DNA from: Thiocapsa roseilacustris
Lineage (GTDB): Bacteria > Pseudomonadota > Gammaproteobacteria > Chromatiales > Chromatiaceae
Assembly (NCBI RefSeq): GCF_041903755.1
Contig: NZ_JBBWVE010000026.1
Location: 29,962-93,961 of the forward strand
Length of the DNA stretch: 64,000 nt
Direction: 5' to 3'
Part shown: piece by piece, positions 24,249-32,708 of the stretch
Layout of the letters: the number at the start of each line of letters is the position of its first letter
Numbering within the stretch: position 1 is the stretch's first letter
Position numbers and translations under genes: made by a program
Notes under the pieces: generated by a model
What the model saw: the letters and a program-made list of their open reading frames with translations, nothing else
The model's database searches: none
What the model was told of the DNA's origin: nothing

Positions 24249-25292
24249 ATGCGTCCAGCCCAGTTGCTCCGCGTCCTCGAACGCGAGTTCTCGAGTACCG
24301 CTGAAGGTCACCATACCCCCGTCATGCTCTGGGGCCCTCCGGGAGTCGGAAAGTCGCAGATGGTCGCGCAGATCGCCGAGCGGCACCGTGTGCCCATGAT
24401 CGATATCCGCCTCTCGCAGATGGAGCCGAGCGATCTGCGCGGGATCCCGTTCCGCGCCGGGGAGCGGGTGGAGTGGGCGATCCCCGCTATCCTGCCGGAT
24501 GCCGAGCGTCATGCGCCGGCCGGGATCCTCTTTCTCGACGAGATCACCTCGGCGCCCCCGGCGGTGTCTGCAGCGGCCTATCAACTGATCCTGGATCGGC
24601 GACTCGGCGAGTATCGCGTTCCCGACCGATGGGCGATCTTCGCGGCCGGCAATCGCCAAGGCGATCGTGGCGTGACCTACAGCATGCCCGCGCCGCTGGC
24701 CAATCGCTTCTCGCATTTCGAGGTCGAGACCCATCTCGACGACTGGGTCGCCTGGGCCTATGCCAAGGGCATCGACGAGCGCGTGATCGGCTTTCTGCGG
24801 TTCCGCCCCGAGCTGCTGTTCGATTTCGACCCGGCCCACAACCCGGTCGCCTTCCCCTCGCCGCGCTCCTGGGAGTTCGCGCACCGCTGTCTGAAGAAGT
24901 TCGAGGACATCCCCGAGCTGCTGCAGGGCACCCTGCAGGGTTGTGTCGGGCCGGCGGCGGGGATCGAGGTCGCCGCCTTCGTCGACAGCCTGGACCAAAT
25001 GCCCGATCTGGATGCCATCCTGGCGGGCGAGGTCGTGCCCGTGCCGCGCGAGATCGATCTTCAATACGCCGTCGCCGCAGCCTTGGTCGGCCGAGCCATC
25101 CGTGCGCAGGCGGAGCCGGACAAAGACCGGGTGATCGGCAACATTCTCGCCTATGCGGGTCGATTTCCGCAGCGTGAGATGGGTGTCATGCTGGTATCGG
25201 ATCTACACCGCGCGGTCGGCAACAGCCTCTTCGAGGTGCCGGCTTTCGCCGATTGGGCCGCGGTCGTCGCCGACGTGATGCTCTATGAATAG
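24249..25292 (+). CDS. MoxR-family AAA+ ATPase
   Basis: 347 residues. Walker A GPPGVGKS (29-36), Walker B ILFLDEIT, sensor I FAAGNRQGDR and arginine-finger region PLANRFSHFEVE are all present. MoxR ATPases remodel or mature proteins together with VWA-domain partners. The next gene overlaps its stop by eight bases and encodes a protein with a metallopeptidase-like fold and a VWA-like domain, the usual pairing. The target is unknown. The length and the C-terminal helical domain (LGRAIRAQAEP region) are as expected. Confidence 0.85.
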   Translation: MRPAQLLRVLEREFSSTAEGHHTPVMLWGPPGVGKSQMVAQIAERHRVPMIDIRLSQMEPSDLRGIPFRAGERVEWAIPAILPDAERHAPAGILFLDEITSAPPAVSAAAYQLILDRRLGEYRVPDRWAIFAAGNRQGDRGVTYSMPAPLANRFSHFEVETHLDDWVAWAYAKGIDERVIGFLRFRPELLFDFDPAHNPVAFPSPRSWEFAHRCLKKFEDIPELLQGTLQGCVGPAAGIEVAAFVDSLDQMPDLDAILAGEVVPVPREIDLQYAVAAALVGRAIRAQAEPDKDRVIGNILAYAGRFPQREMGVMLVSDLHRAVGNSLFEVPAFADWAAVVADVMLYE

Positions 25293-26601
25293 CGCCGTCG
25301 GCAGTTCGGGCAGTGCAGGCGCATCCGATGCGGAGCGGCGTGCGATCGAGACCAAGCTCGCGGCGGCCCGCACGCGCTTGATCCTGGACAAACCTTTTCT
25401 CGGTGCCTTGGTGCTGCGCCTGCCGATGCAGGCGTCGAACCCCGAATGGTGCCCGACGACGGCCACCGATGCGCGCGCCTTTTACTACAACCCCGATTAT
25501 ATCGCGAGCCTGAGCCTCGATCAGACCCAGTTCATGCTCGCGCACGAGGCCCTGCACTGCGCCTTGTCGCATTTCGCGCGGCGACAGCATCGTGTGAGGC
25601 ACAAGTGGGATCTCGCCTGCGATTACGCCATCAACCCGCTCTTGGTCGGCGAGGGTCTGAAGCCCCCGCCGAACGCCTTGGTGATGCCGACCTACAAGGG
25701 CATGACCGCCGAGGAGATCTATCCGCTCATCGACGACAACGATGAGTCGGAGACCCTGGACACGCATGCCTACGATCGCGACAACCAGCAGGGCGGCAGC
25801 CGATCCGGCACGAGCGAGAAGGATCTCGATCGCCGGTCCGAGCAGCCGCAGTCGCAGCAGGGCGAGTCCGACGCAGGTCAGGGGGCGACACGCTCGGCGC
25901 AACCGAACGCAGCCGACGGCGGCCCCGAGGAAGCCCAGCCCGAACCCCAGCCCGAGCCCCTGACCCCGGACGAGCAGGAAACCCTCTCGGTGCAGTGGCA
26001 GCAGCGTCTCGCCGGGGCTGCTCAACAGGCGCAGCAGGCCGGCAAGCTCGGCGGCGAGTTGGCGCGGATGATCGATCATCTCCTGCAGCCGCGCCTGCCT
26101 TGGCGGATGCTGTTGGCCCGCTACATGACGGCCGTCTCGCGAGAGGACTATAGCTACGCGCGTCCCTCGCGTCGCGCCGGCGACTTCATCAGGCCGAGCC
26201 TGCGCAGTCATCAGACGGATCTCGTCGTGGCCGTCGATACCTCGGGCTCGATCAAGGCGGAGGAGCTGGAGGAATTTATCGGCGAGATCGACGCGCTCAA
26301 GGGCCAGGTGCGCGCTCGCGTGACCCTCTTGCCCTGCGATGCGGCCTTATGTGAAGGTGCTCCCTTTCGGTTCGAGCCATGGGAGAGCTTGCGGCTGCCC
26401 GAGGCGATCAAAGGTGGCGGGGGTACGAGCTTCCGACCGGTCTTTCAGTGGATCGACCGCGAGGGGATCCGACCGGATTTGGTGGTCTACTTCACCGATG
26501 CTCAAGGCGAGTTTCCTCCGGTTGAGCCGTCGTTTCCGGTGATCTGGCTGGTCAAGGGGCGGGGAAAGGTGCCCTGGGGGCAGCGGATTCAGCTCAACTA
26601 A
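25285..26601 (+). CDS. DUF2201 metallopeptidase-like / VWA-like protein
   Basis: 438 residues. The N-terminal part has a zinc-site motif, HEALHCALSHFARR (HExxH at 87-91), with HKWDLACDYAINPLL following. A low-complexity, Q/E/P-rich linker spans about 165-240. The C-terminal VWA-like domain starts LVVAVDTSGSIKAEE (MIDAS-like DTSGS). This is the standard DUF2201 architecture, coupled to MoxR. It overlaps moxR by eight bases. Proteolytic activity is not established for the family; it may act as an adaptor for the ATPase. Confidence 0.85.
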   Translation: MNSAVGSSGSAGASDAERRAIETKLAAARTRLILDKPFLGALVLRLPMQASNPEWCPTTATDARAFYYNPDYIASLSLDQTQFMLAHEALHCALSHFARRQHRVRHKWDLACDYAINPLLVGEGLKPPPNALVMPTYKGMTAEEIYPLIDDNDESETLDTHAYDRDNQQGGSRSGTSEKDLDRRSEQPQSQQGESDAGQGATRSAQPNAADGGPEEAQPEPQPEPLTPDEQETLSVQWQQRLAGAAQQAQQAGKLGGELARMIDHLLQPRLPWRMLLARYMTAVSREDYSYARPSRRAGDFIRPSLRSHQTDLVVAVDTSGSIKAEELEEFIGEIDALKGQVRARVTLLPCDAALCEGAPFRFEPWESLRLPEAIKGGGGTSFRPVFQWIDREGIRPDLVVYFTDAQGEFPPVEPSFPVIWLVKGRGKVPWGQRIQLN

Positions 26602-26667
26602 AACTGAATCGCGTCCGGAGGGCTCGGGGTTGTTTCGATGGAGACCGGGCGATGGCGGGATCAATGG

Positions 26668-26793
26668 CTAGTGGAGCGGTGCAGAGATTCCGAGACCGTC
26701 CGAGATCATTTTCGTTGTCGTTGTCGTATCGATGGTCGATTACGACAACGACAACGACCGGTCTCGACCGATCTGCCGCGCAGCACTGGGCAC
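26668..26793. repeat. C-family element, copy 1
   Basis: CTAGTGGAGCGGTGCAGAGA, then TTCCGAGACCGTCCGAGATC, then ATTTTCGTTGTCGTTGTC leads into a GTTGTC/GACAAC hairpin and ends CGCGCAGCACTGGGCAC. The first 60 bases are almost identical to the element at 33498-33640. The gap 26602-26944 holds only this element. Confidence 0.9.
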
Positions 26794-26944
26794 TACGGGG
26801 TTTAGATGATTTGTGGTATTCGGAAGGCGTGCCCGAAATGCCCGTTGCGGATCGCGATAACGTCTTGGCCGTCGAAGCCGGAAAGGGGCGCGTAAGGCGC
26901 GCGCTTTCAGGAACTAGCAGGTGCGCATTGCGTCTCACCAAACC

Positions 26945-28471
26945 ATGATGATCCGGATGTTTATCGATTGGTGTCGGCCGTTGGCGCTGGGCGTGCTTGC
27001 GTTCTCGGCGGTGGTGTCCACGTCGGTATCCACACCGGTGTCGGCCGATGCCTACAGTCTTCCCGATATGGGCAGCTCCTCGGACAGCATGATGACCCGG
27101 TCCGCCGAGGAGCGGCTGGGCCGGCTCTTCATGCGCAGCGTGCGCAAAGCCCTCCCCGTGATGGAGGATCCGCTCGCCACCAGCTATATCGAGTCCTTGG
27201 GTACTGCCTTGGTCGAGGCCGATCGGACAGCCGGGGGCGACTTCACCTTCTTCCTGATCGACGAGCCCGTCGTGAATGCCTTCGCAGGTCCGGGCGGCTA
27301 CATCGGCATCTACGGTGGCCTGGTCTTGGCGGCGGAGACCGAGAGCGAGCTTGCCGCCGTCATGGCGCACGAGATCGCTCATGTTACCCAGCGCCATCTG
27401 ATGCGCTCGTTCGAGGACCAGAGCAAGCTCAGTCTGCCGACCATGGCCTTGCTCATTGCTGCAGCCGTTCTCGGCGCCCAGGTCTCGCCGGATGCCGGGG
27501 CTGCGGCCATCGCAGGCGTGCAGGCCGCCGCGCTCCAGCGCCGGATCAACTTTACCCGCGACAACGAGAAGGAGGCGGATCGGATCGGGATCCAGACGCT
27601 GGCCGGCGCCGGACACGACCCCTTTGCGATGGCCGGCTTCTTCGAGCGACTCGCCAAGGCCACGCGGGTCTACGAGTCCAGCGCCCCGGAGTTTCTGCGC
27701 ACGCATCCGGTGACGGCCGATCGCATCTCGGATTCACTTGGGCGTGCCGAGGGCTTCGGCGTGCGTCAGCGCCCGGATAGCCTGCGGTTTCAGCTGACCC
27801 GCGCCAAGCTGCGCGAGCGCTCCTATCGGCGTGCCGAGCAGTCCGTTGCCCATTTCGAGGGCACCTTGCGGGGTGGGCGTTTTCGCGAAGAGATTGCCGA
27901 ACGTTACGGCTATGCCCTCGCGCTGCAGCGCGCGCGACGGTTCGCCGATGCGAAGCGCGAAAGCGACAAGCTGATCGCAGCCCATCCGAGCCAGGCCGAA
28001 TTCGTCGTCCTGGACGCCGAGCTCGATCTCGCGCTCGGCAACAGCGCCGATGCCTTGACGCATCTGAAACAGGCGGTGAGTCTCTTCCCTGGGCAGTGGT
28101 CCTTACGGGTCGCCTACGCGGAGGCCCTCATGTCCGCGGGTCAGCCGGCGCGAGCGGTGGACGAGCTCAAGGCCGTCGCTCGGGTGCGGCCGGCCAACGC
28201 CATGCTGTACGAGGCGCTCGTGCAGGCGGCGACCAAGGCGGGCGATCGGACGACTGTGGACCGGTATCGCGCGGAGAAGCTCTACGTCGAAGGTGATCTC
28301 GAGCCCGCCATTCGGCATCTCGAGCTGGCCTTGCGCCGGCCCGACGTTCCTTATCACGAGGCGGCACAGATTCAAGTGCGCCTAGACGCGTGGCGTGAAG
28401 AGGAGCGCGACGAGAAGCGGCGGGGCGGAAACCCCCTGCGCGCGGCGACCTCGAACGCGAACGTGCGATAA
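26945..28471 (+). CDS. bepA: M48 family metalloprotease with TPR domain (BepA-like)
   Basis: About 508 residues from the ATG at 26945. An N-terminal hydrophobic segment (about 10-34) is a signal peptide ending near VSADA, indicating a periplasmic location. HEIAHVTQRH (zinc ligands at 142 and 146) and the downstream glutamate in NEKEADRIGIQTL define the M48 active site. The C-terminal half (about 285-490) has TPR-like helices. BepA (YfgC) degrades or chaperones stalled LptD and Bam clients at the outer membrane. A second membrane-like stretch at 165-190 is a family feature. Confidence 0.88.
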   Translation: MMIRMFIDWCRPLALGVLAFSAVVSTSVSTPVSADAYSLPDMGSSSDSMMTRSAEERLGRLFMRSVRKALPVMEDPLATSYIESLGTALVEADRTAGGDFTFFLIDEPVVNAFAGPGGYIGIYGGLVLAAETESELAAVMAHEIAHVTQRHLMRSFEDQSKLSLPTMALLIAAAVLGAQVSPDAGAAAIAGVQAAALQRRINFTRDNEKEADRIGIQTLAGAGHDPFAMAGFFERLAKATRVYESSAPEFLRTHPVTADRISDSLGRAEGFGVRQRPDSLRFQLTRAKLRERSYRRAEQSVAHFEGTLRGGRFREEIAERYGYALALQRARRFADAKRESDKLIAAHPSQAEFVVLDAELDLALGNSADALTHLKQAVSLFPGQWSLRVAYAEALMSAGQPARAVDELKAVARVRPANAMLYEALVQAATKAGDRTTVDRYRAEKLYVEGDLEPAIRHLELALRRPDVPYHEAAQIQVRLDAWREEERDEKRRGGNPLRAATSNANVR

Positions 28472-28603
28472 AGTGCGTTCCAAGTCCGGTAGGACTGAGG
28501 TAACATTGTCCGGGTGTCGACGTCGGGAAAACACTCGAACGAGCGGGTTTCAAGCCGGTTGGATTGGGCGGCCGGGTCGAAGAATACGCCCGTCGGCCGA
28601 CCC

Positions 28604-28609
28604 TATAAT
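28604..28609 (+). promoter_or_regulatory. possible -10 element upstream of soxY
   Basis: TATAAT occurs inside CCCTATAATAAGATCG, about 270 bases before soxY. No convincing -35 is present 17 bases upstream, so this is weak. The 28472-28871 gap contains no other gene. Confidence 0.25.
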
Positions 28610-28877
28610 AAGATCGAAAAAATTGGAGGATTTCACCGTTCACACCCCACGCCGGTCGGATCGGGCCGCGAGGACTCGGGCGTCCGCGCAGTCCAAGCCG
28701 AAACTCGGACGAGCGCCGGCGCCCGGGTCGATCGAGACCGACAAGGATCCGAGGGCCTGCGTGCGTGTCGAACCGGCCTATCGGGGGCATCGTTGAGGTT
28801 TCGGCCGAACCCTGTCCCGACGCGCGCGATGCTCGATGAATCCCAGAACACCCACCCATGCTCCATAGGAGATGTCC

Positions 28878-29351
28878 ATGATCGATGCAAAACGTCGAAT
28901 CCTGCTGAAGGGTTCACTCGCCGCCGGTACCGTCGGAGTCGCTGTCGGCGCCGGTCTGCTGTCCCCCAGTTTGGTCCTTGCGAGCTGGAACGAGGCGGCC
29001 TTCCATGCGAAGGATCTGCCGGCAGCTCTGACGAGCCTGATGGGATCGGATGCCACCGAGACCAACGAGGCGATCAAGATCAAGGCCCCGGATATTGCCG
29101 AAAACGGCGCGGTCGTGCCGGTCACCGTCGAGACGGACATGGAAGGCGTCAAGTCGATCGCGATCGTTGCCGATCAGAACCAGACACCGCTCATTGCGTC
29201 GTTCGATCTGGGCGAGTCCGCGGTCCCCTTCGTCTCGACCCGCATCAAGATGGCGAAGACCTCCAACGTCCTTGCCGTGGTCCAGGCCGGCGATAAGCTC
29301 TACAGCAATGCCAAGGAAGTGAAGGTCACGATCGGCGGCTGTGGCGGCTGA
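28878..29351 (+). CDS. soxY: sulfur carrier protein SoxY
   Basis: About 157 residues. AGGAG six bases before the ATG at 28878 selects this start over one two codons earlier. A twin-arginine signal (AKRRILLKGSLAAG) sends it to the periplasm. The immunoglobulin-like fold is followed by the C-terminal swinging arm ending TIGGCGG, whose cysteine carries sulfur intermediates during thiosulfate oxidation. soxZ follows after 54 bases. No soxXAB, soxCD or soxL are nearby. In purple sulfur bacteria sox genes are often split between loci. Confidence 0.95.
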   Translation: MIDAKRRILLKGSLAAGTVGVAVGAGLLSPSLVLASWNEAAFHAKDLPAALTSLMGSDATETNEAIKIKAPDIAENGAVVPVTVETDMEGVKSIAIVADQNQTPLIASFDLGESAVPFVSTRIKMAKTSNVLAVVQAGDKLYSNAKEVKVTIGGCGG

Positions 29352-29405
29352 TCGCGTCGCTCTCCGCGGGACACGGCATAGACACCAAATTCGAGGTATA
29401 CAGAG

Positions 29406-29717
29406 ATGTCAGACATCAAGATCCGCGCCAAGCTCAAAGACGGCGAGACCGAAGTCAAGTGCTTGATGACTCACCCGATGGAAACCGGGCTGCGTAAGGA
29501 CAGCAAGACCGGCGAGCTGGTTCCTGCACACTTCATCCAGGAAGTCGTCTGCAAATCCAAGGACCAGGTCGTGATGACCGCCAACTGGAGCGGCGGCGTG
29601 TCCAAGAACCCCTATTTGGCGTTCAAGTTCAAGGGCGGCGAGGTCGGTGATCCGATCGAGATCACCTGGACGGACAACATGGGCGAGACTCAGAACGCGG
29701 CCGACAAGATCGCCTGA
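29406..29717 (+). CDS. soxZ: sulfur oxidation protein SoxZ
   Basis: 103 residues, complete. IKIRAKLKDGETEVKCLMTH, PMETGLRKDSKTGELVPAHF and the C-terminal DPIEITWTDNMGETQN are typical. SoxZ has no signal peptide and is exported as a heterodimer with the Tat-targeted SoxY. It has two cysteines (residues about 19 and 49). A ribosome-binding site GAGG lies 11 bases upstream. It is the last gene of the two-gene operon; the next gene is convergent. Confidence 0.95.
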   Translation: MSDIKIRAKLKDGETEVKCLMTHPMETGLRKDSKTGELVPAHFIQEVVCKSKDQVVMTANWSGGVSKNPYLAFKFKGGEVGDPIEITWTDNMGETQNAADKIA

Positions 29718-29751
29718 TCTCGGTGCCGTCCGACCGAGCACAGGGATGTGC

Positions 29752-30744
29752 TCACGTCACATCACGCATTCCCCGGCGTAACCGCGACACCTGCTCAAGT
29801 GCGAGCCGATCTGAAAGTGGCCCGTCGTAGATTCCCGGGACGCCGTTCGGGCGCCGTCTAAAGCGCTTATACGGCCACACGTATTGCTCCGGGCAGACCG
29901 AGACACACTGCTCGATCCCTCTGTTCAGCGCGGTCGCCGCCTCGCTGTCGTCCTCGCTGTCGATCCCGGTCGGAGCCGGGATGCAGTGCATCCTGAAGCC
30001 TTTCGCTCCCTTCAAACGTTCCGCGAACATGAAGATCACGGGTGCGCCCGTGCGGCGCGACAGTCGATTGACCAAGAGCATGGTAAAGGCCGGAATCCCG
30101 AAGAAGGGCGCGAAGACAGCACCTTTGTCGGCTTTGGGTTCCTGATCGGGTAGGATGCCGACGTAGTCGCCGCGCTCCAGCGCCTGGACCAAGACACGGA
30201 TGCCCTTAGTCGTGATCGGGGCCAGCTCGGCGCCGCTGCGGGCGCGCGAGGCGAGGATCATGTCGTCGAGGTATTTCTGCGGTTTGTAGAAGATCGCCGT
30301 CGGGCCCTGTGCCGCCAGGTGCAACCCGGCTAGCTCCCAGGCGCCCAGGTGCGGGGAGAGTACGATCAAGCCCTTGCCGTCGCGCCGCTCCAGCAGCTCG
30401 CCCCCTCTGACCTCGCGGACCAGCGCGAGCACCTCATCCGCCGGGCGCAACCACAGATGAGCGATCTCGACATAGGTCTTGCCGAACTCCCGCAGATTCC
30501 GGTTGCGCAAGCGGATCAGCTCCTTCCCGTCGAGCTCGGGGAAGCAGAGTGCGATATTGACGAGGGCGTTGCGCCGTTGCTTGTTCGGCCATGACCCGAT
30601 CAGCAGCCCGATGGTCGAGCCGAGGCGGTGCAGCACGCCGAGCGGCAATCGGGCCAGCAGATGCATGAGGTTGCGCACCAAGGCATCCTTCACGCCTGCG
30701 CTGTTCGGTCGTTCGACGGATTGCGCCTTGTGTCCCAAACCCAT
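29752..30744 (-). CDS. lipid A biosynthesis lauroyl/myristoyl acyltransferase-like (LpxL/HtrB family)
   Basis: 330 residues. The HX4D/E acyltransferase motif is visible (SPHLGAWELAG), with the downstream KPQKYLDDMI and GDYVGILPDQEPKADKGAVF blocks of LpxL/LpxM/HtrB proteins and the C-terminal PEQYVWPYKRFRRRP. A hydrophobic N-terminal helix (LMHLLARLPLGVLHRLGSTI) anchors it to the inner membrane. It adds a secondary acyl chain to Kdo2-lipid IVA. Whether it is LpxL or a paralogue cannot be told from sequence reading alone. Confidence 0.88.
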   Translation of the reverse strand: MGLGHKAQSVERPNSAGVKDALVRNLMHLLARLPLGVLHRLGSTIGLLIGSWPNKQRRNALVNIALCFPELDGKELIRLRNRNLREFGKTYVEIAHLWLRPADEVLALVREVRGGELLERRDGKGLIVLSPHLGAWELAGLHLAAQGPTAIFYKPQKYLDDMILASRARSGAELAPITTKGIRVLVQALERGDYVGILPDQEPKADKGAVFAPFFGIPAFTMLLVNRLSRRTGAPVIFMFAERLKGAKGFRMHCIPAPTGIDSEDDSEAATALNRGIEQCVSVCPEQYVWPYKRFRRRPNGVPGIYDGPLSDRLALEQVSRLRRGMRDVT

Positions 30745-30892
30745 CTCCTTTCAATCTTCGCGGCCGGCCGATCTCGGTCGGGTGCGACACTGTGTCGCAT
30801 CTCGGATTCAGATGACAGATCCGAGTCGCTTGATAAACTGCTGACCGCTACCGCGCTGGGCGCGGTTTAACCACCAAACGAGGTATTCCCGC

Positions 30893-31321
30893 GTGAACGA
30901 TGATCATCCGAGACCACTGACGCCCCAAGAGGCCTTCGAGATGCTCGGAGAGCATCCCCAGGCGGTCCTGGTGGATATCCGCTCCTCGATGGAGTTTCTG
31001 TTCGTGGGCCATCCCAAGGGTGCCGTGCATGTCCCCTGGATCGACGAGCCGGATTGGGTGGTCAACCCCCACTTCGTGACCGAGATCCGCAAGCTGCTGC
31101 TCGGCGGCGCCGTCTGCGAGCCGGGCGGGTCATGCGCGCCGGTCATCCTGATCTGTCGCAGCGGCAAGCGCTCGCTCGAAGCCGGTAAAGCGCTGCTCCA
31201 GGACGGGCTCAAGGCCGTCTATCATGTCGACGAGGGCTTCGAGGGCGATCTCGACGAGCAGCACCACAGAAGCACCCAAGGCGGTTGGCGCTTTCGCGGC
31301 TTTCCGTGGGAGCAGTGCTGA
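30893..31321 (+). CDS. single-domain rhodanese sulfurtransferase
   Basis: 142 residues, GTG start. The rhodanese fold has VLVDIRSSMEFLFVGHPKGA and an active-site loop CRSGKRS with cysteine about residue 85. A cysteine-bearing insert (GGAVCEPGGSCAP) precedes the active site, seen in some cytoplasmic rhodaneses of sulfur oxidisers. It probably handles persulfide transfer; partners are unknown. A single GGGCGCGGTTTAA motif, like the end of D-family repeats, lies 22 bases upstream of the start. Confidence 0.85.
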   Translation: MNDDHPRPLTPQEAFEMLGEHPQAVLVDIRSSMEFLFVGHPKGAVHVPWIDEPDWVVNPHFVTEIRKLLLGGAVCEPGGSCAPVILICRSGKRSLEAGKALLQDGLKAVYHVDEGFEGDLDEQHHRSTQGGWRFRGFPWEQC

Positions 31322-31402
31322 GTGCTGAATGCGATAGGCGATGCGCATCGCTCGGCCCGATCTGTCCTGGGCCGGGCGATCGGCCGAGCGCTGCGGCATG
31401 GA

Positions 31403-31957
31403 TCATGCCCGCATCGACAAGGCCGCGCGACGTTCCTCCGCGTCACGCCGACAGGTTCCGACGAGCTCAAGCCGGCGCAGGATCTCGCGTGCGGCGGCTA
31501 GATTCTGCGGCGACGGATCGGCGAGCACGCGCTGCAGATCCTTCTCCAAAGAAGCGCCCTGCTCGGCGAGCTGGGTCAGGATACCGGCCACCGCAGCAGC
31601 CGAATCGGGCCGACTGCTCGCCTCGTCGAGACTTTCACGCAGCTCGATCTCGGCCATCAGGAAGCCCCCGAGCGCGCCGTATTCGCCGGTGCTCGAGCCG
31701 TGGCCTTCGCTTCGGCAATCCAGTAGATCGAGAAGGTAGGCGGCGCGCGCCAAGGGATCGAGCAAGGTCCGGTACGCCAGCTCGATCTCGATCGGCGACT
31801 GCCCCGGCGCCGAGCCCTCCGGCGACCGCGAATCGCCGTAGGACGTCGCGACATCCCCGTCGAGCAGTGCGCGATAGCGCTCGGAGAGGCGGGATTGATC
31901 GACGATAAATCCGATCGGCAGATCGAAGAGATCGAAATAGTTCTTAGAGCCGTCCAC
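31403..31957 (-). CDS. hscB: HscB-like co-chaperone lacking the HPD motif
   Basis: About 184 residues. NYFDLFDLPIGFIVDQSRLS then ERYRALL matches the J-domain helices of HscB, and LAYRTLLDPLARAAYLLDLL plus a C-terminal domain with GGFLMAEIELRESLDE match the HscB client-binding part. The HPD tripeptide needed to stimulate HscA is replaced by DGD (ALLDGDVATS). Starts are poor: GTG at 31955-31957 or 31976-31978, without a good ribosome-binding site. It follows iscR directly; iscS, iscU, iscA, hscA and fdx are absent. It is probably vestigial or repurposed. Confidence 0.7.
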   Translation of the reverse strand: MDGSKNYFDLFDLPIGFIVDQSRLSERYRALLDGDVATSYGDSRSPEGSAPGQSPIEIELAYRTLLDPLARAAYLLDLLDCRSEGHGSSTGEYGALGGFLMAEIELRESLDEASSRPDSAAAVAGILTQLAEQGASLEKDLQRVLADPSPQNLAAAREILRRLELVGTCRRDAEERRAALSMRA

Positions 31958-32140
31958 AACGGCGTAGATCGTTGCCACCTGCGGCGCGCCTCGACCCGGA
32001 ATCCGACAACCGAACTCGAATCCTAGTGCGTGCGGGTGACCGAAGGCAAGGGGAGAGCATCGTTTCGGCGAGGTCGCGACGCGCCTTCGTCTCCCGGGAC
32101 GCCGGTCTCGCGCAACGAGACCGCGATGCAAAACCCCGAT

Positions 32141-32623
32141 TCAGGCGTTCGCGACGATGCGCTGAACGCCGAGCTTGACATCGATGGCCGTGCAAGTGGC
32201 GCCGGGGCGGTTGCCGGTTTCGTCGCGGCGGTCAACGAGCTGCTGCAGGCTGATGTGGTTGAGATAATCGTAGATGCGGTCGCTCAAGTCATGCCAGAGA
32301 TCGTGGGTCAGACAGGGGCCGTTGTTCTGGCAGTTGTGCGCGCCACCGCAGCGGGTCGTGTCGACATTCTCGTCCACCGCCGCGATCACCTCGGCGATAT
32401 GAATGTCGGCGGCTTGGCGCGCCAAATTGTATCCGCCGCCGGGTCCGCGGACGCTGGTCACGAGCGCGCGTCGTCGCAGCTTCGCGAAGAGTTGTTCGAG
32501 GTAAGACAGTGAAATGCCTTGGCGTTGGGCGATGTCGGCCAACGCGATGGGGCCTTGGCCTTGATGCATGGCCAGGTCGAGCATTGCCGTGACCGCGTAG
32601 CGGCCCTTCGTGGTCAGTCTCAC
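32141..32623 (-). CDS. iscR: Fe-S cluster regulator IscR (Rrf2 family)
   Basis: 160 residues from a GTG at 32621-32623 with GAGG five bases upstream. MRLTTKGRYAVTAMLDLAMH and the winged helix (LSYLEQLFAKLRRRALVTSV, then RGPGGGYNLAR) are canonical. Cluster ligands follow: CGGAHNCQNNGPCLTH, i.e. three cysteines and the distal histidine. IscR senses Fe-S status and represses isc operons. Here it lies between cysE and a degenerate hscB, without iscSUA, so it may regulate other loci. Confidence 0.93.
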   Translation of the reverse strand: MRLTTKGRYAVTAMLDLAMHQGQGPIALADIAQRQGISLSYLEQLFAKLRRRALVTSVRGPGGGYNLARQAADIHIAEVIAAVDENVDTTRCGGAHNCQNNGPCLTHDLWHDLSDRIYDYLNHISLQQLVDRRDETGNRPGATCTAIDVKLGVQRIVANA

Positions 32624-32708
32624 GTGCGCCTCGCTCTGTTAATCGATATCCCGCAATATGATACGGTACCCGACCACGGCGATCAATTAATCCATACCGA
32701 AATTACGA

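Noticed and set aside
30859..30870. D-family repeat before the rhodanese gene
   Set aside because: A single GGGCGCGGTTTAA half-site without a partner or linker; chance or a worn remnant cannot be separated.
32624..32708. IscR-binding box upstream of iscR
   Set aside because: TCGGGTA is present on the minus strand but the rest of the type 1 consensus does not match.
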